Shown one piece after another: positions 51,545-60,257 of a DNA stretch of 64,000 nt. Every line of letters starts with the position of its first letter. The stretch's first letter is position 1. The DNA is from Alphaproteobacteria bacterium (lineage in GTDB: Bacteria; Pseudomonadota; Alphaproteobacteria; CAAGCB01; CAG-977): assembly GCA_017480385.1 (NCBI GenBank), contig JAFVAT010000017.1, forward strand, positions 29,392 through 93,391, given 5' to 3'. A model generated the notes under the pieces. That model was given only the letters and a program-made list of their open reading frames with translations. It was not told the DNA's origin and made no database searches. The position numbers and the translations under genes are program-made.

Positions 51545-53488
51545 TTATGCCTCCGTCAATCCCGTGTTGATTTCGATTTTCACAAAATCAAGCTCGTTTT
51601 CGATACGCATTCCTTTCGGAGCGTTATCAAACACAATGCGGATTTTTCCGTCTTTGACCGGCTTTTGAATTTCGGCTTTTTCCTCTTTTTTATCGCCGTC
51701 AAACCAGCCGCCGATCTTCTTTCCGAGCCACGAACCGCTTAAATATCCCAAACCGCCGCCGATCAGACTTCCCGCCGCCGTGCCGACGCCCGGCATAATC
51801 ATCGTCCCCAAAAGCGCACCCGCTTTCGCGCCGCCGAGCGTGCCGCCGAAACCGCCCAAAGCACTCCCGCGCTCCGAATTATCATCAGCCGTCGCAAGAT
51901 CGGCGACCGTTCCGGCAATCATTAACGGCATGGCGGCTTTGCTTAAAAACTTTCCGCCTTTGCCCAAAATGTTCTTCATCTTCCCGAAACGCGACAGATT
52001 TTTTGCCGCTTTACCGGCTTTTCCCGCTTTGGCTATCCTTCCGGCTTTTGCGATCTTTCCCGCTTTGCCCGTCTTTTTGCCCGCGCCGCCGACATCGCCC
52101 CAAAAACCGCCGCCGTCCGCCCCGCCGAAGCCTCCGCCTGGCATATTGACGACATAAACCTTTTGAACATCGCCGGAAAGCGCACCGGCGATCCCGTTTC
52201 CTTTGCCCTTGCCGAAAATATCCGTGAAAATCCCGTATGCGCCTTTGGCAATGTCAAAGCCTTTCTTTGCGACCACCATTGTCCCGATTGCCCCGATCCC
52301 GACCGCTCCGGCTTTAATCGCCGTCTGCAACTTTTCAGGATCGATCCGGTTCAATGCGTCCGCCAAGTTCTTAATCGGCTCCGCAAGCGCGGCATTTGAA
52401 AAGCGTTCCAACGCCGTTTTTAAAGACAAAACAGAACTTTCAAACGTCGCCGCCATTCGCTCCGAATCGCCGACAAGCGTTGAACCGTCCGCCTTAACGC
52501 CCATAAAAGAATCAAGACTGGCGAAACCTCCCGTTTCCTTGTATTCCAGAGAGGCGGCGGAAAAAGCCCGCATCGCTTCATTGCTTTTAAAAACGCGCCC
52601 GATCTTTGACACATCGCCTTTTGCTTTGACAATAACGTCTTTCATAATATCGACGGCAGAGCGCATTTTCTTCGGGTCGTCCTTCTCGAATAAAGACACG
52701 CCGACGCTTTTAAGCCGTTTTCTTGTCTGAACGTCGTTCAACGCCCGCATATACGCTTCCAACGCCGTTGCCGACTGCTCGGACGAACCGACACCTTTTC
52801 TGATGATTTGCGTCAATGCGCCGAGTTCCGCGGCGGCTGTTTTACCCGTTCTGCCTATTCCGGCATAAGCGGACATCACGCGGTTGCCCTGCGTCGCCAG
52901 ATCCGCCAGTTCAAACGCGCCTTCTTTACCTTGACTTGCCAATAAATCCAATGTTTGCAAGAGTTCATCGGGCGTTTTAATGCCGAATTTTTCAATCAAG
53001 TCGGCAATCATCGCTCCGGCATCCTGTCCTGACGCGCCGGTCGCCGATATGACCATACCTAAATTTTTAATGTTCGCCGCCGCCGCGTCAAAATCCCCCG
53101 TCTTGGCGACAATCCGCTCCAGCCCCGCCATAATTTCATCGGCGGATACATTGATGCTCCGGTTTTGGGCTGTTTTATAGATTTCCTCGTTTAACGCCCG
53201 CATTTCCGCGTTCGATTTGTCGGCGGCAATGCCCAAACGCGCCAGCCTCGTTTCCATCGCCGCCGCGTTCTTCACAGCCGCGAAAGCCGCGCCGCCCGTC
53301 AGCAAAGCCGTATAACGGTTGCTTAAAGCGTCAAATCCTCTGGACAAGTGAGGCAGAGAACGGGAAAGCGTAGATAAACTGCGCTTTCCCATCGAACTGA
53401 ACCGGTCAAGCGCACGCCCCCAGCGCGACGCCTTTTTATCAACGTCGCCGACCGCGTTCACTTTAACCTGATTTTTAAATTCAGTCAT
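51545..53488 (-). CDS. Tail tape measure protein
   Basis: This 647-aa protein has a TP901-type core: ETRLARLGIAADKSNAEMRA, GASGQDAGAMIADLIEKFG and KGVGSSEQSATALEAYMRAL. Gly/Lys/Ala-rich hydrophobic segments follow at about 500-610 (AGALLGTMIMPGVGTAAGS). Length sets the tail length; 647 aa is in the range of Mu (about 656 aa), so a tail of Mu size is expected. GGGGAC precedes the ATG, which overlaps the frameshifted chaperone gene. Confidence 0.92.
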   Translation of the reverse strand: MTEFKNQVKVNAVGDVDKKASRWGRALDRFSSMGKRSLSTLSRSLPHLSRGFDALSNRYTALLTGGAAFAAVKNAAAMETRLARLGIAADKSNAEMRALNEEIYKTAQNRSINVSADEIMAGLERIVAKTGDFDAAAANIKNLGMVISATGASGQDAGAMIADLIEKFGIKTPDELLQTLDLLASQGKEGAFELADLATQGNRVMSAYAGIGRTGKTAAAELGALTQIIRKGVGSSEQSATALEAYMRALNDVQTRKRLKSVGVSLFEKDDPKKMRSAVDIMKDVIVKAKGDVSKIGRVFKSNEAMRAFSAASLEYKETGGFASLDSFMGVKADGSTLVGDSERMAATFESSVLSLKTALERFSNAALAEPIKNLADALNRIDPEKLQTAIKAGAVGIGAIGTMVVAKKGFDIAKGAYGIFTDIFGKGKGNGIAGALSGDVQKVYVVNMPGGGFGGADGGGFWGDVGGAGKKTGKAGKIAKAGRIAKAGKAGKAAKNLSRFGKMKNILGKGGKFLSKAAMPLMIAGTVADLATADDNSERGSALGGFGGTLGGAKAGALLGTMIMPGVGTAAGSLIGGGLGYLSGSWLGKKIGGWFDGDKKEEKAEIQKPVKDGKIRIVFDNAPKGMRIENELDFVKIEINTGLTEA

Positions 53489-53940
53489 CTTCCGTCCCCT
53501 CGCTCATTCTCGCCAGCCGGAACAAAGGAATTTCCAGCAGTCGAAAATCTTTTCCGTTTTTTAGAAGTTGCGCCTGCAATTTCAGGAAAAACGGATAAAC
53601 CTGTTTAATCTCGCCCCATCGCGGACAGCCTTCTTGTCGTGTCCAGCTCCAAAACCGCATTTTGCAAAGCGTCAATGTCATCTTCGGAAAGCTGCTTTAT
53701 TTCCGTTAATGAAATCGGAACGGGCAATGTTCCGAACTTTGAAATGCGGCGGCGCAGGATTTCCATACCCAGCCGCGCATCGGAAACGACGGCGACGACA
53801 CGACCGTCCTGTGTCGTGACGATTCTTTCAGACGCTTCGGTCGCGTCTAAAATGTCGCCCGCCGTCAAATCGCGGAACTCGACTTCTTTGTGAACGGTGT
53901 CGCCGACGCGCAAGCCGTCTTTTAAAGTGATCGCGTTCAT
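53481..53940 (-). CDS. Tail assembly chaperone, frameshifted long form (gpGT-like)
   Basis: A -2 (or +1) shift near 53612-53619 joins the first 109 codons of the short form to 44 more codons. The extension begins GEIKQVYPFFLKL and ends RMSEGTEDD at 53481, giving about 153 aa. In lambda and Mu the extended form bridges the short form and the tape measure. The extension frame cannot be translated alone because no ribosome site stands ahead of its first ATG at 53681. Confidence 0.7.
53605..53940 (-). CDS. Tail assembly chaperone, short form (Mu gp41/lambda gpG-like)
   Basis: This 111-aa protein lies between tail tube and tape measure, where lambda has G and GT. It starts MNAITLKDGLRVGD and has FRDLTAGDILDATEASER, typical of Mu gp41-type proteins. 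Its stop follows the slippery GGGGCGA. The tube gene overlaps its start by four bases. Confidence 0.83.
   Translation of the reverse strand: MNAITLKDGLRVGDTVHKEVEFRDLTAGDILDATEASERIVTTQDGRVVAVVSDARLGMEILRRRISKFGTLPVPISLTEIKQLSEDDIDALQNAVLELDTTRRLSAMGRD
53612..53619 (-). other. Slippery sequence of the tail chaperone frameshift
   Basis: On the minus strand the codons read GCG ATG GGG CGA GAT TAA; the extension reads TGG GGC GAG ATT AAA. The move is -2 from GGG to TGG, or +1 over the C. Mu is reported to use a -2 shift at the same place between gp41 and gp42. Confidence 0.65.
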
Positions 53941-54287
53941 CCGATTTTCTCCGATTTCGGAAAGTGAAATTCAACGTCCATGCCGTCCGTCGTTATTCCC
54001 TGCGGTTCGGTGTGCCAAGCGTGGGCGCAGGAAAAAGCCTGTCCTGTGTCGGCTTCAAAGACGATTGTCACGTCGTCCATTTTGTTGATGGCGTCGGGAT
54101 CCGTTCCTTCTTTCAGCATCAGCTTCCCTTTGACGGAGCCGCCTTGCTCCGTTTCGGAAAAACCTTTGCCGTCCAAAACGTCTTCGCGCTTGATGCCGGA
54201 GGGCGTAAATTCGACGTCTTTCATCTCATACGCCTGTCCGTCAGCCTTGACCGTCGCTTTACCGTAATATCTGTGCGGATTTCCCAT
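53937..54287 (-). CDS. Tail tube protein (Mu gp40/M-like)
   Basis: This 116-aa beta-rich protein has FTPSGIKREDVLDGKGFSET and VKGKLMLKEGTDPDAIN, matching the Mu-type tube family. It forms the inner tube of the contractile tail. It follows the sheath gene by 12 bases and has AAGGAG before the ATG. Confidence 0.87.
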   Translation of the reverse strand: MGNPHRYYGKATVKADGQAYEMKDVEFTPSGIKREDVLDGKGFSETEQGGSVKGKLMLKEGTDPDAINKMDDVTIVFEADTGQAFSCAHAWHTEPQGITTDGMDVEFHFPKSEKIG

Positions 54288-54299
54288 TTTTCATTCTCC

Positions 54300-55760
54300 T
54301 TACAACTTGAATTGAATTTTTCCGGCGACAACGCGCAGATTGTTGATAATGTCCGGTTTCAACAGCTGATCCAAACGCTCCGTGTCGTTTGCGTTGCGTT
54401 CGGAAACGATGCTGGCTTTGAAATCGTCCAGATTTTCAATCAATCCCGCGTCAAGCCAATCCTGCGCCAAAGCAATGGCTTCCGCTTTCGCGACCGTCGG
54501 CGTGACAATCGCCTGTCCCTCTTTGACGACGTAGGTGTCGTCCGCCAGCTTATGGCGCGGGAACTTTTGGGCGAAGCGTGCGACATAGGAAAAGCGCAGA
54601 TATGTCAGCGTCTTAATCGTCGTCCAGTCCATATATGAAGCGTCCGGCGAGCCGAAAGCGTTTTTCGTGTAGTCCGAAACCACGCGGGAAATCAGAACCT
54701 TGCCGCCCGACTCCGTCGTTGTGGAAATCCCCGACTTGATCAGCAGATTTCTTTCCTCGTAAATCAGACCGTCGCCCGTTTCCGGCGGCAGACACCCTTT
54801 GAGTTCGAGCGTCTTCAACTGACGCGCCGGATCGATCTGCGCGTTGTATTCCGCAACGCCCATCAAAGCGGCGGCGCGTTCTTCCGGCGCATCCGGCGAC
54901 TTGTATGTTTCAATGTAGAAGAAATGCGGGCAGTTCGTTGCCGCGCTTGCCGTCTGCATCGCGGACATCGTGCCTTTCAAGCCCGAATACAACACGCTTT
55001 CAATCCGCACCATCGCTCCGAAGCGGCGTTCCAGCTCCGCCCGCATCAAGGCAAGGTTCGCCGTATCCGTATAAGGACAGACAATTCCCGTATAGTAGGT
55101 GTCCGCCATGACAGCGATTGCCGAAGTCAGATCCGGATTGCTCGCTCCGGCGGTGCTGTCGGCGAAAGTCACGGTCACGCCGCTTGCCGTTTCCTCTCCG
55201 GCGTTATAATTCAACCGGTAATCAATGTCGTTGCCGGACAAGCCCTTGCATTTCGCCGTGCAAGTCACCACGCCCTCGGAAGCGGAAGCCGTCACCGGCG
55301 TTTCCGTTTTGGCGTTGATCGCCGCCGCAATCGCCGTCGCCAAACTCGCCGCCGTGCTTGAAGTCGTGACATCGACCGCGAAACGCCGACCGGCAATATA
55401 CAGATAAACGGCTCCGGCTTTCGGACTTGAAGCCGTCAGCGTGATTGTTTTGACCGCCGCCGTGCCGCTGTCGTTTGACAAAGGAATGCAAAACAAACGG
55501 TTGAAAGTGTTGTTCTTGCGCACTTTCGCAATCATTCTGGCGCATTCGGAACCCGCGCCGAAAAGAGTGTCCGCCTCTTCGCCTTTGACGGAGATTTCCA
55601 CCGGCTTTTCAGCCGTCGCCGTCGAACCGGACGACATACGACCGATAACCAACATCACGGACTCCTTGCCCGGCAATCCCGAAAGAGCGTTTGAATTGTC
55701 GATTTCCGCAAAAATGCCAGGCTCTTTGACATCGGGGATTTCGTTAAAACTGATCGGCAT
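54300..55760 (-). CDS. Contractile tail sheath protein (Mu gp39/L-like)
   Basis: This 486-aa protein begins MPISFNEIPDVKEPGIFAEI, a Mu sheath signature. A variable beta domain (about 100-220) follows, then a conserved C-terminal half with CLPPETGDGLIYEERNLLI, SRVVSDYTKNAFGSPDASY and DWTTIKTLTYLRFSY. It shows the phage has a contractile (myovirus-type) tail. AGGGAGG precedes the ATG. Confidence 0.95.
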   Translation of the reverse strand: MPISFNEIPDVKEPGIFAEIDNSNALSGLPGKESVMLVIGRMSSGSTATAEKPVEISVKGEEADTLFGAGSECARMIAKVRKNNTFNRLFCIPLSNDSGTAAVKTITLTASSPKAGAVYLYIAGRRFAVDVTTSSTAASLATAIAAAINAKTETPVTASASEGVVTCTAKCKGLSGNDIDYRLNYNAGEETASGVTVTFADSTAGASNPDLTSAIAVMADTYYTGIVCPYTDTANLALMRAELERRFGAMVRIESVLYSGLKGTMSAMQTASAATNCPHFFYIETYKSPDAPEERAAALMGVAEYNAQIDPARQLKTLELKGCLPPETGDGLIYEERNLLIKSGISTTTESGGKVLISRVVSDYTKNAFGSPDASYMDWTTIKTLTYLRFSYVARFAQKFPRHKLADDTYVVKEGQAIVTPTVAKAEAIALAQDWLDAGLIENLDDFKASIVSERNANDTERLDQLLKPDIINNLRVVAGKIQFKL

Positions 55761-55957
55761 TATTTCCCTCCCTGTTTCTTGGTTTCATTTCTCGCGCCGT
55801 TGTCTGCGGCACCGTTTTCGACTTTGACGACATCGCCGTCGCGCAAACGGCGCACCCAATATGTCGTCGGCTCCACGTCCTCACCGGCGGGATTTAAAAG
55901 AACACCGTCCGGTTTCAAAACCTTTGCGCCTGTTTCTTTTGGTTTGACTTTAAACAT
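55760..55957 (-). CDS. DUF2635 family protein (Mu gp38-like)
   Basis: This 65-aa protein has the short conserved core VLLNPAGEDVEPTTYWVRRLRDGDV (residues 19-43). It is a tiny protein ahead of the sheath gene in Mu-like phages. Role unknown. AAGGAG precedes the ATG; its stop shares one base with the sheath start. Confidence 0.85.
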   Translation of the reverse strand: MFKVKPKETGAKVLKPDGVLLNPAGEDVEPTTYWVRRLRDGDVVKVENGAADNGARNETKKQGGK

Positions 55958-56525
55958 TCGTCACTCCTTCTCTTAAAATTAAGTCTGTTGTTGTCCCCTT
56001 CGGCTCCGGCAAGTCCCACGCCGTATGAAGCCGGATAAATTCCGCAAGATTGCCGTCGCCCTCGGCGGAATACGGTTTAAAACTGTATGCCGTCGAAAAC
56101 TCGACCAACCACGCCGAATGGTTAAATCCTTTGACGTTCTCGGTTGTCAGGGGGCTTGTGCGGAGATGTTTCAGCGGCACGATGTCAAGCCCCAAATCAT
56201 TGCCGTGCAAAAGGGCTTTCACGTCTTCGATCATCTGATACGCGCCGACCGCTCCGCCGTCGCCGGAACGGGAGGCTCTTTCGTTGCGCACGTTGCGGGC
56301 GAACAGCAAAACGGCAAAAGTGACCGCCGTTATCGCGCCGTAACCGCCGTCGTCTTCCGTCAGGCTTTCTCCGGCGAAAACGACCAGCGCGGCGTTGCGG
56401 CTGTTCTTCAGGACGACCGCTATATCTTCGTCATCGTTCGCCTTAAAGGTCGAAACCAGCATCTTATAGCCGAGTTCCGCGCCTTTCAGTCTGTCAACGA
56501 TTGCCGTTTCGATTGCCCCGATCAT
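55950..56525 (-). CDS. DUF1834 family protein (Mu gp37-like)
   Basis: This 191-aa protein begins MIGAIETAIVDRLKG and includes FAVLLFARNVRNERASR with a GAYQMIEDVKALLHG helix. This layout is that of DUF1834, located before gp38 in Mu. It is probably a tail-terminator or connector component. It overlaps the next gene by eight bases. Confidence 0.85.
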   Translation of the reverse strand: MIGAIETAIVDRLKGAELGYKMLVSTFKANDDEDIAVVLKNSRNAALVVFAGESLTEDDGGYGAITAVTFAVLLFARNVRNERASRSGDGGAVGAYQMIEDVKALLHGNDLGLDIVPLKHLRTSPLTTENVKGFNHSAWLVEFSTAYSFKPYSAEGDGNLAEFIRLHTAWDLPEPKGTTTDLILREGVTNV

Positions 56526-56526
56526 T

Positions 56527-56994
56527 TCACAATTCCCCGTTTAAATACCGTTTAACGATGTCTTTAACGCTGTCGATGTCATCATCGGAAATCCCCAAAA
56601 ACGGACGGGCGGGCATCGCGACCTTGCGGGCGAAAACCGTTTGACCGTTGATGTTGAAGCATAAGGCCTGTTTCGCTTTCGGCTTTATCACTCCGCCGAA
56701 TTGATGAATGGCGGCATAAACAAGGTTTGTTCCGACGACCGCCTGTTTTTCGTCATAAGCGGAAGAAATGCTTTGATTGAGCAACCCCGAAACGGTCAGC
56801 GTCTTCCCGCTTTCCTTTTTCGACTTTTTCCACGCTTTTCCTTCGGGATCCGTTTCCCTCTCAAAGCGTTTATGCGTCGAGGCTTCCAACCGTCCGGCAA
56901 TCGCACGGGTTAAGACTTTCAAAGGCGTTTCCAGTTTGGAAAACCTTTCTTTTCCGTCTTTCAAAGAAATGTCCCATACCAGCCGAGCCGTCAT
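56527..56994 (-). CDS. Virion morphogenesis protein G (Mu gp31-like)
   Basis: This 155-aa protein has RFERETDPEGKAWKKSKKES, LLNQSISSAYDEKQAVVGTN and YAAIHQFGGVIKP followed by PARPFLGIS, the classic pattern of phage virion morphogenesis/tail completion protein. In Mu gene G lies right after F; here it lies after the gp36-like gene, so the order differs. Confidence 0.92.
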   Translation of the reverse strand: MTARLVWDISLKDGKERFSKLETPLKVLTRAIAGRLEASTHKRFERETDPEGKAWKKSKKESGKTLTVSGLLNQSISSAYDEKQAVVGTNLVYAAIHQFGGVIKPKAKQALCFNINGQTVFARKVAMPARPFLGISDDDIDSVKDIVKRYLNGEL

Positions 56995-57419
56995 CAGAAC
57001 CCCGTCAGATTTTTATGGTTGTAAATCCGGTCTTCGCCGCCCATCAGGACAACGTCGCCCGCCGACATCGGAACTTGACCCGCTTCGTTTGAAAGCTGAT
57101 AAGTTCCCGTTGAAATCTGCTTCAAAATATCCAGCCATTGCCGGTACGCTTCCTTGACGGTATCGGTCGGCTTGTCCCTGTAAAGGTAAAACCGCGCAAT
57201 ATCGCAACAGACGCGCACCAGCAAGGCGGGAGGCGGATTTAACGGCAAGGAATAGCGAACGCGGACATACCCGTCGATGAGGGCGGAAGCATCTTCCAAA
57301 GCGGTGCGGATTTTAGCCGCGTCCGTCTCGGATAAAGCGTCCGTTTCGGCATCTGTCAGTTGGAGCATTTCGTCCAAGCCGAAAACTTCAACCATTCTGT
57401 CCGTGTCCGCGTAAGCCAT
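56994..57419 (-). CDS. DUF1320 family head-completion protein (Mu gp36-like)
   Basis: This 141-aa protein begins MAYADTDRMVEVFG and has ALEDASALIDGYVRVRY and CCDIARFYLYRD, the DUF1320 pattern. Its position after the head genes points to head-tail joining. GGAGG precedes the ATG. Confidence 0.9.
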   Translation of the reverse strand: MAYADTDRMVEVFGLDEMLQLTDAETDALSETDAAKIRTALEDASALIDGYVRVRYSLPLNPPPALLVRVCCDIARFYLYRDKPTDTVKEAYRQWLDILKQISTGTYQLSNEAGQVPMSAGDVVLMGGEDRIYNHKNLTGF

Positions 57420-57430
57420 TCTTTCCTCCG

Positions 57431-57721
57431 TTATTTCCCGTCGGCAGCAGGCGCGGGAGTCGCCGCCTCATTCGACGCATTCTTTTTGTCTTTGGTCACC
57501 GCCGGTTTTTCAAGCGTTTTACCTTTGTTCTTCGGCGCATTTTCCGTTTTATCCGGTTCGGACGGCAGGAAAACGACCGACAGCTTCTTTTCCGCTTTGA
57601 TCTGCTCCAGCTGTTCTTTGGTAAAGTCTGACACGTTGAAAATCCGACCGACAGCGGAATGCTCGACACCGCCCCGGCGAAAACCGTCAACCATCGAAGT
57701 AATTTTGACCTTTGCATTCAT
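57431..57721 (-). CDS. Mu gp35-like protein
   Basis: This 96-aa protein has a short N-terminal domain (VKITSMVDGFRRGGVEH, FNVSDFTKEQLEQIKAEKKLSV) and a Lys/Ala/Pro-rich tail. It matches the HI1506/gp35-type small proteins that follow the major head gene. ATG 57721 is chosen because AGGAGGGG precedes it; the frame is open upstream inside the head gene. Confidence 0.78.
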   Translation of the reverse strand: MNAKVKITSMVDGFRRGGVEHSAVGRIFNVSDFTKEQLEQIKAEKKLSVVFLPSEPDKTENAPKNKGKTLEKPAVTKDKKNASNEAATPAPAADGK

Positions 57722-57731
57722 TATCCCCTCC

Positions 57732-58610
57732 TTATCCCAGTTCGGAGGCTTCAAGGATTTCCACGATGTTGTAATTGTGGTTGTCCGTGTTGTCCGACAG
57801 TTTTTCGGACTTGATGACTTTCGCCGCTTTGCCGCGCAAGGACGGCGGAACGACCAACAGCGTCGGGCGAACGCCCAAAGAACGTCCGTGTTCCCCTTTG
57901 AAATTCCGCATCGCCGCATACGCCGCGTCAAAATTGTCGGTCGTCAGATCGGCTTTGGAACAATACGCCATCTGCCACAGTCCGTAACCGGCCGCGCCGC
58001 GAGCGTCAACGCCGTAAATGAATGTTTTATTCATAAACACGTTGTCATCGTCGTCCTTGTCTTTGAAAACGAAGGTCGGGTTTTTGCGGTTCTGGAAAAT
58101 CAGCGGTTTGATCGGACGCGAACAATCCAGCAAATACCATGCGGCATTTGCGCCGGACGTGTAATTGGAAACGCTCCGACCGTTGACGGGGTGGTCTGTG
58201 TCAAAGAAATACTGACCGTCGTAACATTCGGTTGTCGTTCCGGCTTTCAGCAAATCAAAGACCAATTCGTCGGGATACATCGCCGCCGCATCGCCCATAT
58301 TCGCCATCAACGGCGCGTATTGACCGATGTTGTCGTCTTCAATGGCGTTTCTTTCAACACCGACCGTCATTTCAAAGTCTTTGTTTTCGATGGTGTATTT
58401 TTTGTTTTTGATGTTCTGAACAACACGTTCGCCCAGCCATTCGCGCATTTTCACGTCAGCCGACAACCACCCGTAGTCTTCCTTTGAGTTGGTCGAATTG
58501 ACAACGGTCGCGATTTTCGTATAGTTCGGCTTCGATCCTGCGAAAGCGTTCTGAAAATGCGCTTTAAAGCCCGTGGTCAACGAATGAAGTGTATCTCTGT
58601 TGAGAATCAT
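57732..58610 (-). CDS. Major head subunit gpT (Mu gp34-like)
   Basis: This 292-aa protein matches the Mu gpT family: LHSLTTGFKAHFQNAF at the start, FEMTVGVERNAIEDDNIG, YPDELVFDLLKAG, FDTDHPV, and LIFQNRKNPTFVFKD. It forms the capsid shell. GGGAGG precedes the ATG. Confidence 0.95.
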   Translation of the reverse strand: MILNRDTLHSLTTGFKAHFQNAFAGSKPNYTKIATVVNSTNSKEDYGWLSADVKMREWLGERVVQNIKNKKYTIENKDFEMTVGVERNAIEDDNIGQYAPLMANMGDAAAMYPDELVFDLLKAGTTTECYDGQYFFDTDHPVNGRSVSNYTSGANAAWYLLDCSRPIKPLIFQNRKNPTFVFKDKDDDDNVFMNKTFIYGVDARGAAGYGLWQMAYCSKADLTTDNFDAAYAAMRNFKGEHGRSLGVRPTLLVVPPSLRGKAAKVIKSEKLSDNTDNHNYNIVEILEASELG

Positions 58611-58621
58611 TTAATCCTCCC

Positions 58622-59014
58622 TTAATTGAACTTAACGGCGACTTTGCCGCCAATGATGTTTTGGACGACGCCCGCGACCGAATGGCTCGGCGTTTCCGTT
58701 TCGGTCGCGCAGACCGTGTTGGAATTGTGGATGTAGCAATCGGAGCCGACATCCGCCAAGTCAACCTTGTCCGTTGACAGGTTCGTCAGCAGGAAAGTCC
58801 CCCGCTTGACCTCGCAAGAAGCATCTCCGGCGGAAACGGCGGTCACGGTTTCCTGCGCAATGCCGACCGCTTTCAAACCGGTCGTTTTGCTTCCCGCCAC
58901 CAGATAACCGGAAGAATTGATGCAAGCGATCTCCCCTTTGTAAATCGTCGTGCTTGCGGCAACCGGATAAACGGATACATCGCCAAGCACTTCTTCTGTG
59001 TTGATTTCGGGCAT
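58622..59014 (-). CDS. DUF2190 capsid decoration-like protein
   Basis: This 130-aa beta-rich protein shows LKAVGIAQETVTAVSAGDASCEVKRG. This is typical of DUF2190/gp33-like proteins found between protease and capsid genes, thought to decorate or stabilise the head. AAAGGAA precedes the ATG. Confidence 0.82.
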   Translation of the reverse strand: MPEINTEEVLGDVSVYPVAASTTIYKGEIACINSSGYLVAGSKTTGLKAVGIAQETVTAVSAGDASCEVKRGTFLLTNLSTDKVDLADVGSDCYIHNSNTVCATETETPSHSVAGVVQNIIGGKVAVKFN

Positions 59015-59016
59015 TT

Positions 59017-60006
59017 TTACATTCCTTTCTTAAATTCCTCGTCCGTCAGGTTCAAAATCTGACAGACAGTCTTGTCCGTTTCGGACAGTTCGTTTCCGCT
59101 TTTTTTCGCTCCGGCGGACGGAGCTTCCTTTCCGGCGACCGACGGCAGCAACGCCAGCCATTCGTTCAAAGCCTTTTCACCCTGCGCTTTAACCAAAGCC
59201 ACAGCGTTTTCTTTGACGGCGGGCGGCAATTTGCCTTCGTTGACAGCCTTTTCAACGGCGGCGACCGCCTTTTCGTCCGCCTGTTCCTTTTTCAAGGCTT
59301 CCAGTTCGTTGCACGCTTTGACATAATCGGACGCGGGAACATATTTCGCCTTGTCCGGTTCCAAGTTGCGGGCGGCGGTCAAAATCGCCTCTGCCGTTTG
59401 TTCGCAATTCAAAGCCTGCGCGACTTCGTTCAATGCCCGTTCCGCATTCCGCAACGCGGTAATGCGGGGCAAAGCCGCTTTGTTGTCAGTCACGCCAAGT
59501 GCCTGACACAGAGCAAGTTCGTCTGTATCCATCTCTTTCTCCTGCTGATTGAGTGCTTTTAAATCAAAATTCGGCGAATTGGTTAAAGCCGCCGACACTA
59601 TCCGTATCACTTCGCCGTTCCTGTGCAAGAACACCGGAGAGATAAAGCGGAATTCCCTGTTTTTAATCTGCTCGCGGGCTTTCGGCGTCCATTCAACGTG
59701 CGCGCAAATATACCCGTCCTGAATGAAAAAGCTCTTCATCCAGCCGGAAGCCGGTGCCGGTCGTCCGTTCTCACGGGCATATTCGCTCTGGTGGTTGTAA
59801 TCAATCGGCAGATCCGCTCCGATCCGGTATTCGTCCGTCTGCCGGATCACGTCTTCCGCGTTCGTCACAAAAAACAGACGACCGTCGCGCCCGTCGTTCC
59901 GACCGACCGACATTAACGTGATGACTTCGGGAACGCTGCCGCTTTCAACGCTTAACGCCTGCGAGCCGATTTCATTTACTGCAATGTGTGTATTTCGTGT
60001 TTTCAT
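59017..60006 (-). CDS. Head maturation protease and scaffold I (Mu gp32-like)
   Basis: This 329-aa protein has the N-terminal protease domain (LPIDYNHQSEYARENGRPAPASG with the His near residue 86; REFRFISPVF; SAALTNSPNFDL with the serine near residue 140). A helical scaffold part follows, from about 155 to the end. As in Mu, a separate scaffold could start internally at MDTDELALCQ (about residue 158). The ATG is preceded by a hairpin instead of a clear ribosome site. Confidence 0.92.
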   Translation of the reverse strand: MKTRNTHIAVNEIGSQALSVESGSVPEVITLMSVGRNDGRDGRLFFVTNAEDVIRQTDEYRIGADLPIDYNHQSEYARENGRPAPASGWMKSFFIQDGYICAHVEWTPKAREQIKNREFRFISPVFLHRNGEVIRIVSAALTNSPNFDLKALNQQEKEMDTDELALCQALGVTDNKAALPRITALRNAERALNEVAQALNCEQTAEAILTAARNLEPDKAKYVPASDYVKACNELEALKKEQADEKAVAAVEKAVNEGKLPPAVKENAVALVKAQGEKALNEWLALLPSVAGKEAPSAGAKKSGNELSETDKTVCQILNLTDEEFKKGM

Positions 60007-60115
60007 ACCGCCAGAATAGGCGGTTCACGGCTTCTTTATAATTCGGAACAGTTCCTCTCAAAGCCCCTGTTTCCGTTCCGTTTTTCTATATTCCTCCGAT
60101 TTCGGAAAATGTCAA
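60007..60115 (-). promoter_or_regulatory. Candidate late promoter and start-site hairpin ahead of gene I
   Basis: On the minus strand TTGACA (60115-60110) and AATATA (60092-60087) are 17 bases apart. The spacer holds the palindrome TCCGAAATCGGA. Directly before the ATG a hairpin ACCGCC/GGCGGT (60024-60007) covers the place of the ribosome site. Confidence 0.4.
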
Positions 60116-60257
60116 AGCAAAATCGGAAACCCTCCCGCGTGTATTTATTTTAATAGAAAACATCAAAATTAAACGGGTATTAAACGGGGGTGCGTGCGTT
60201 TTGGGTTTAAAAGGCTAACCTTATCCGTTCTTTCTTCGCACCGCGCACACACGGGCT

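Noticed and set aside
53964..54638. 224-aa plus-strand frame across tube and sheath genes
   Set aside because: Antisense to two well supported tail genes.
57360..58487. 375-aa open frame on the plus strand
   Set aside because: It lies antisense across gpT and the gp35-like gene, has no ribosome site and no sensible composition.
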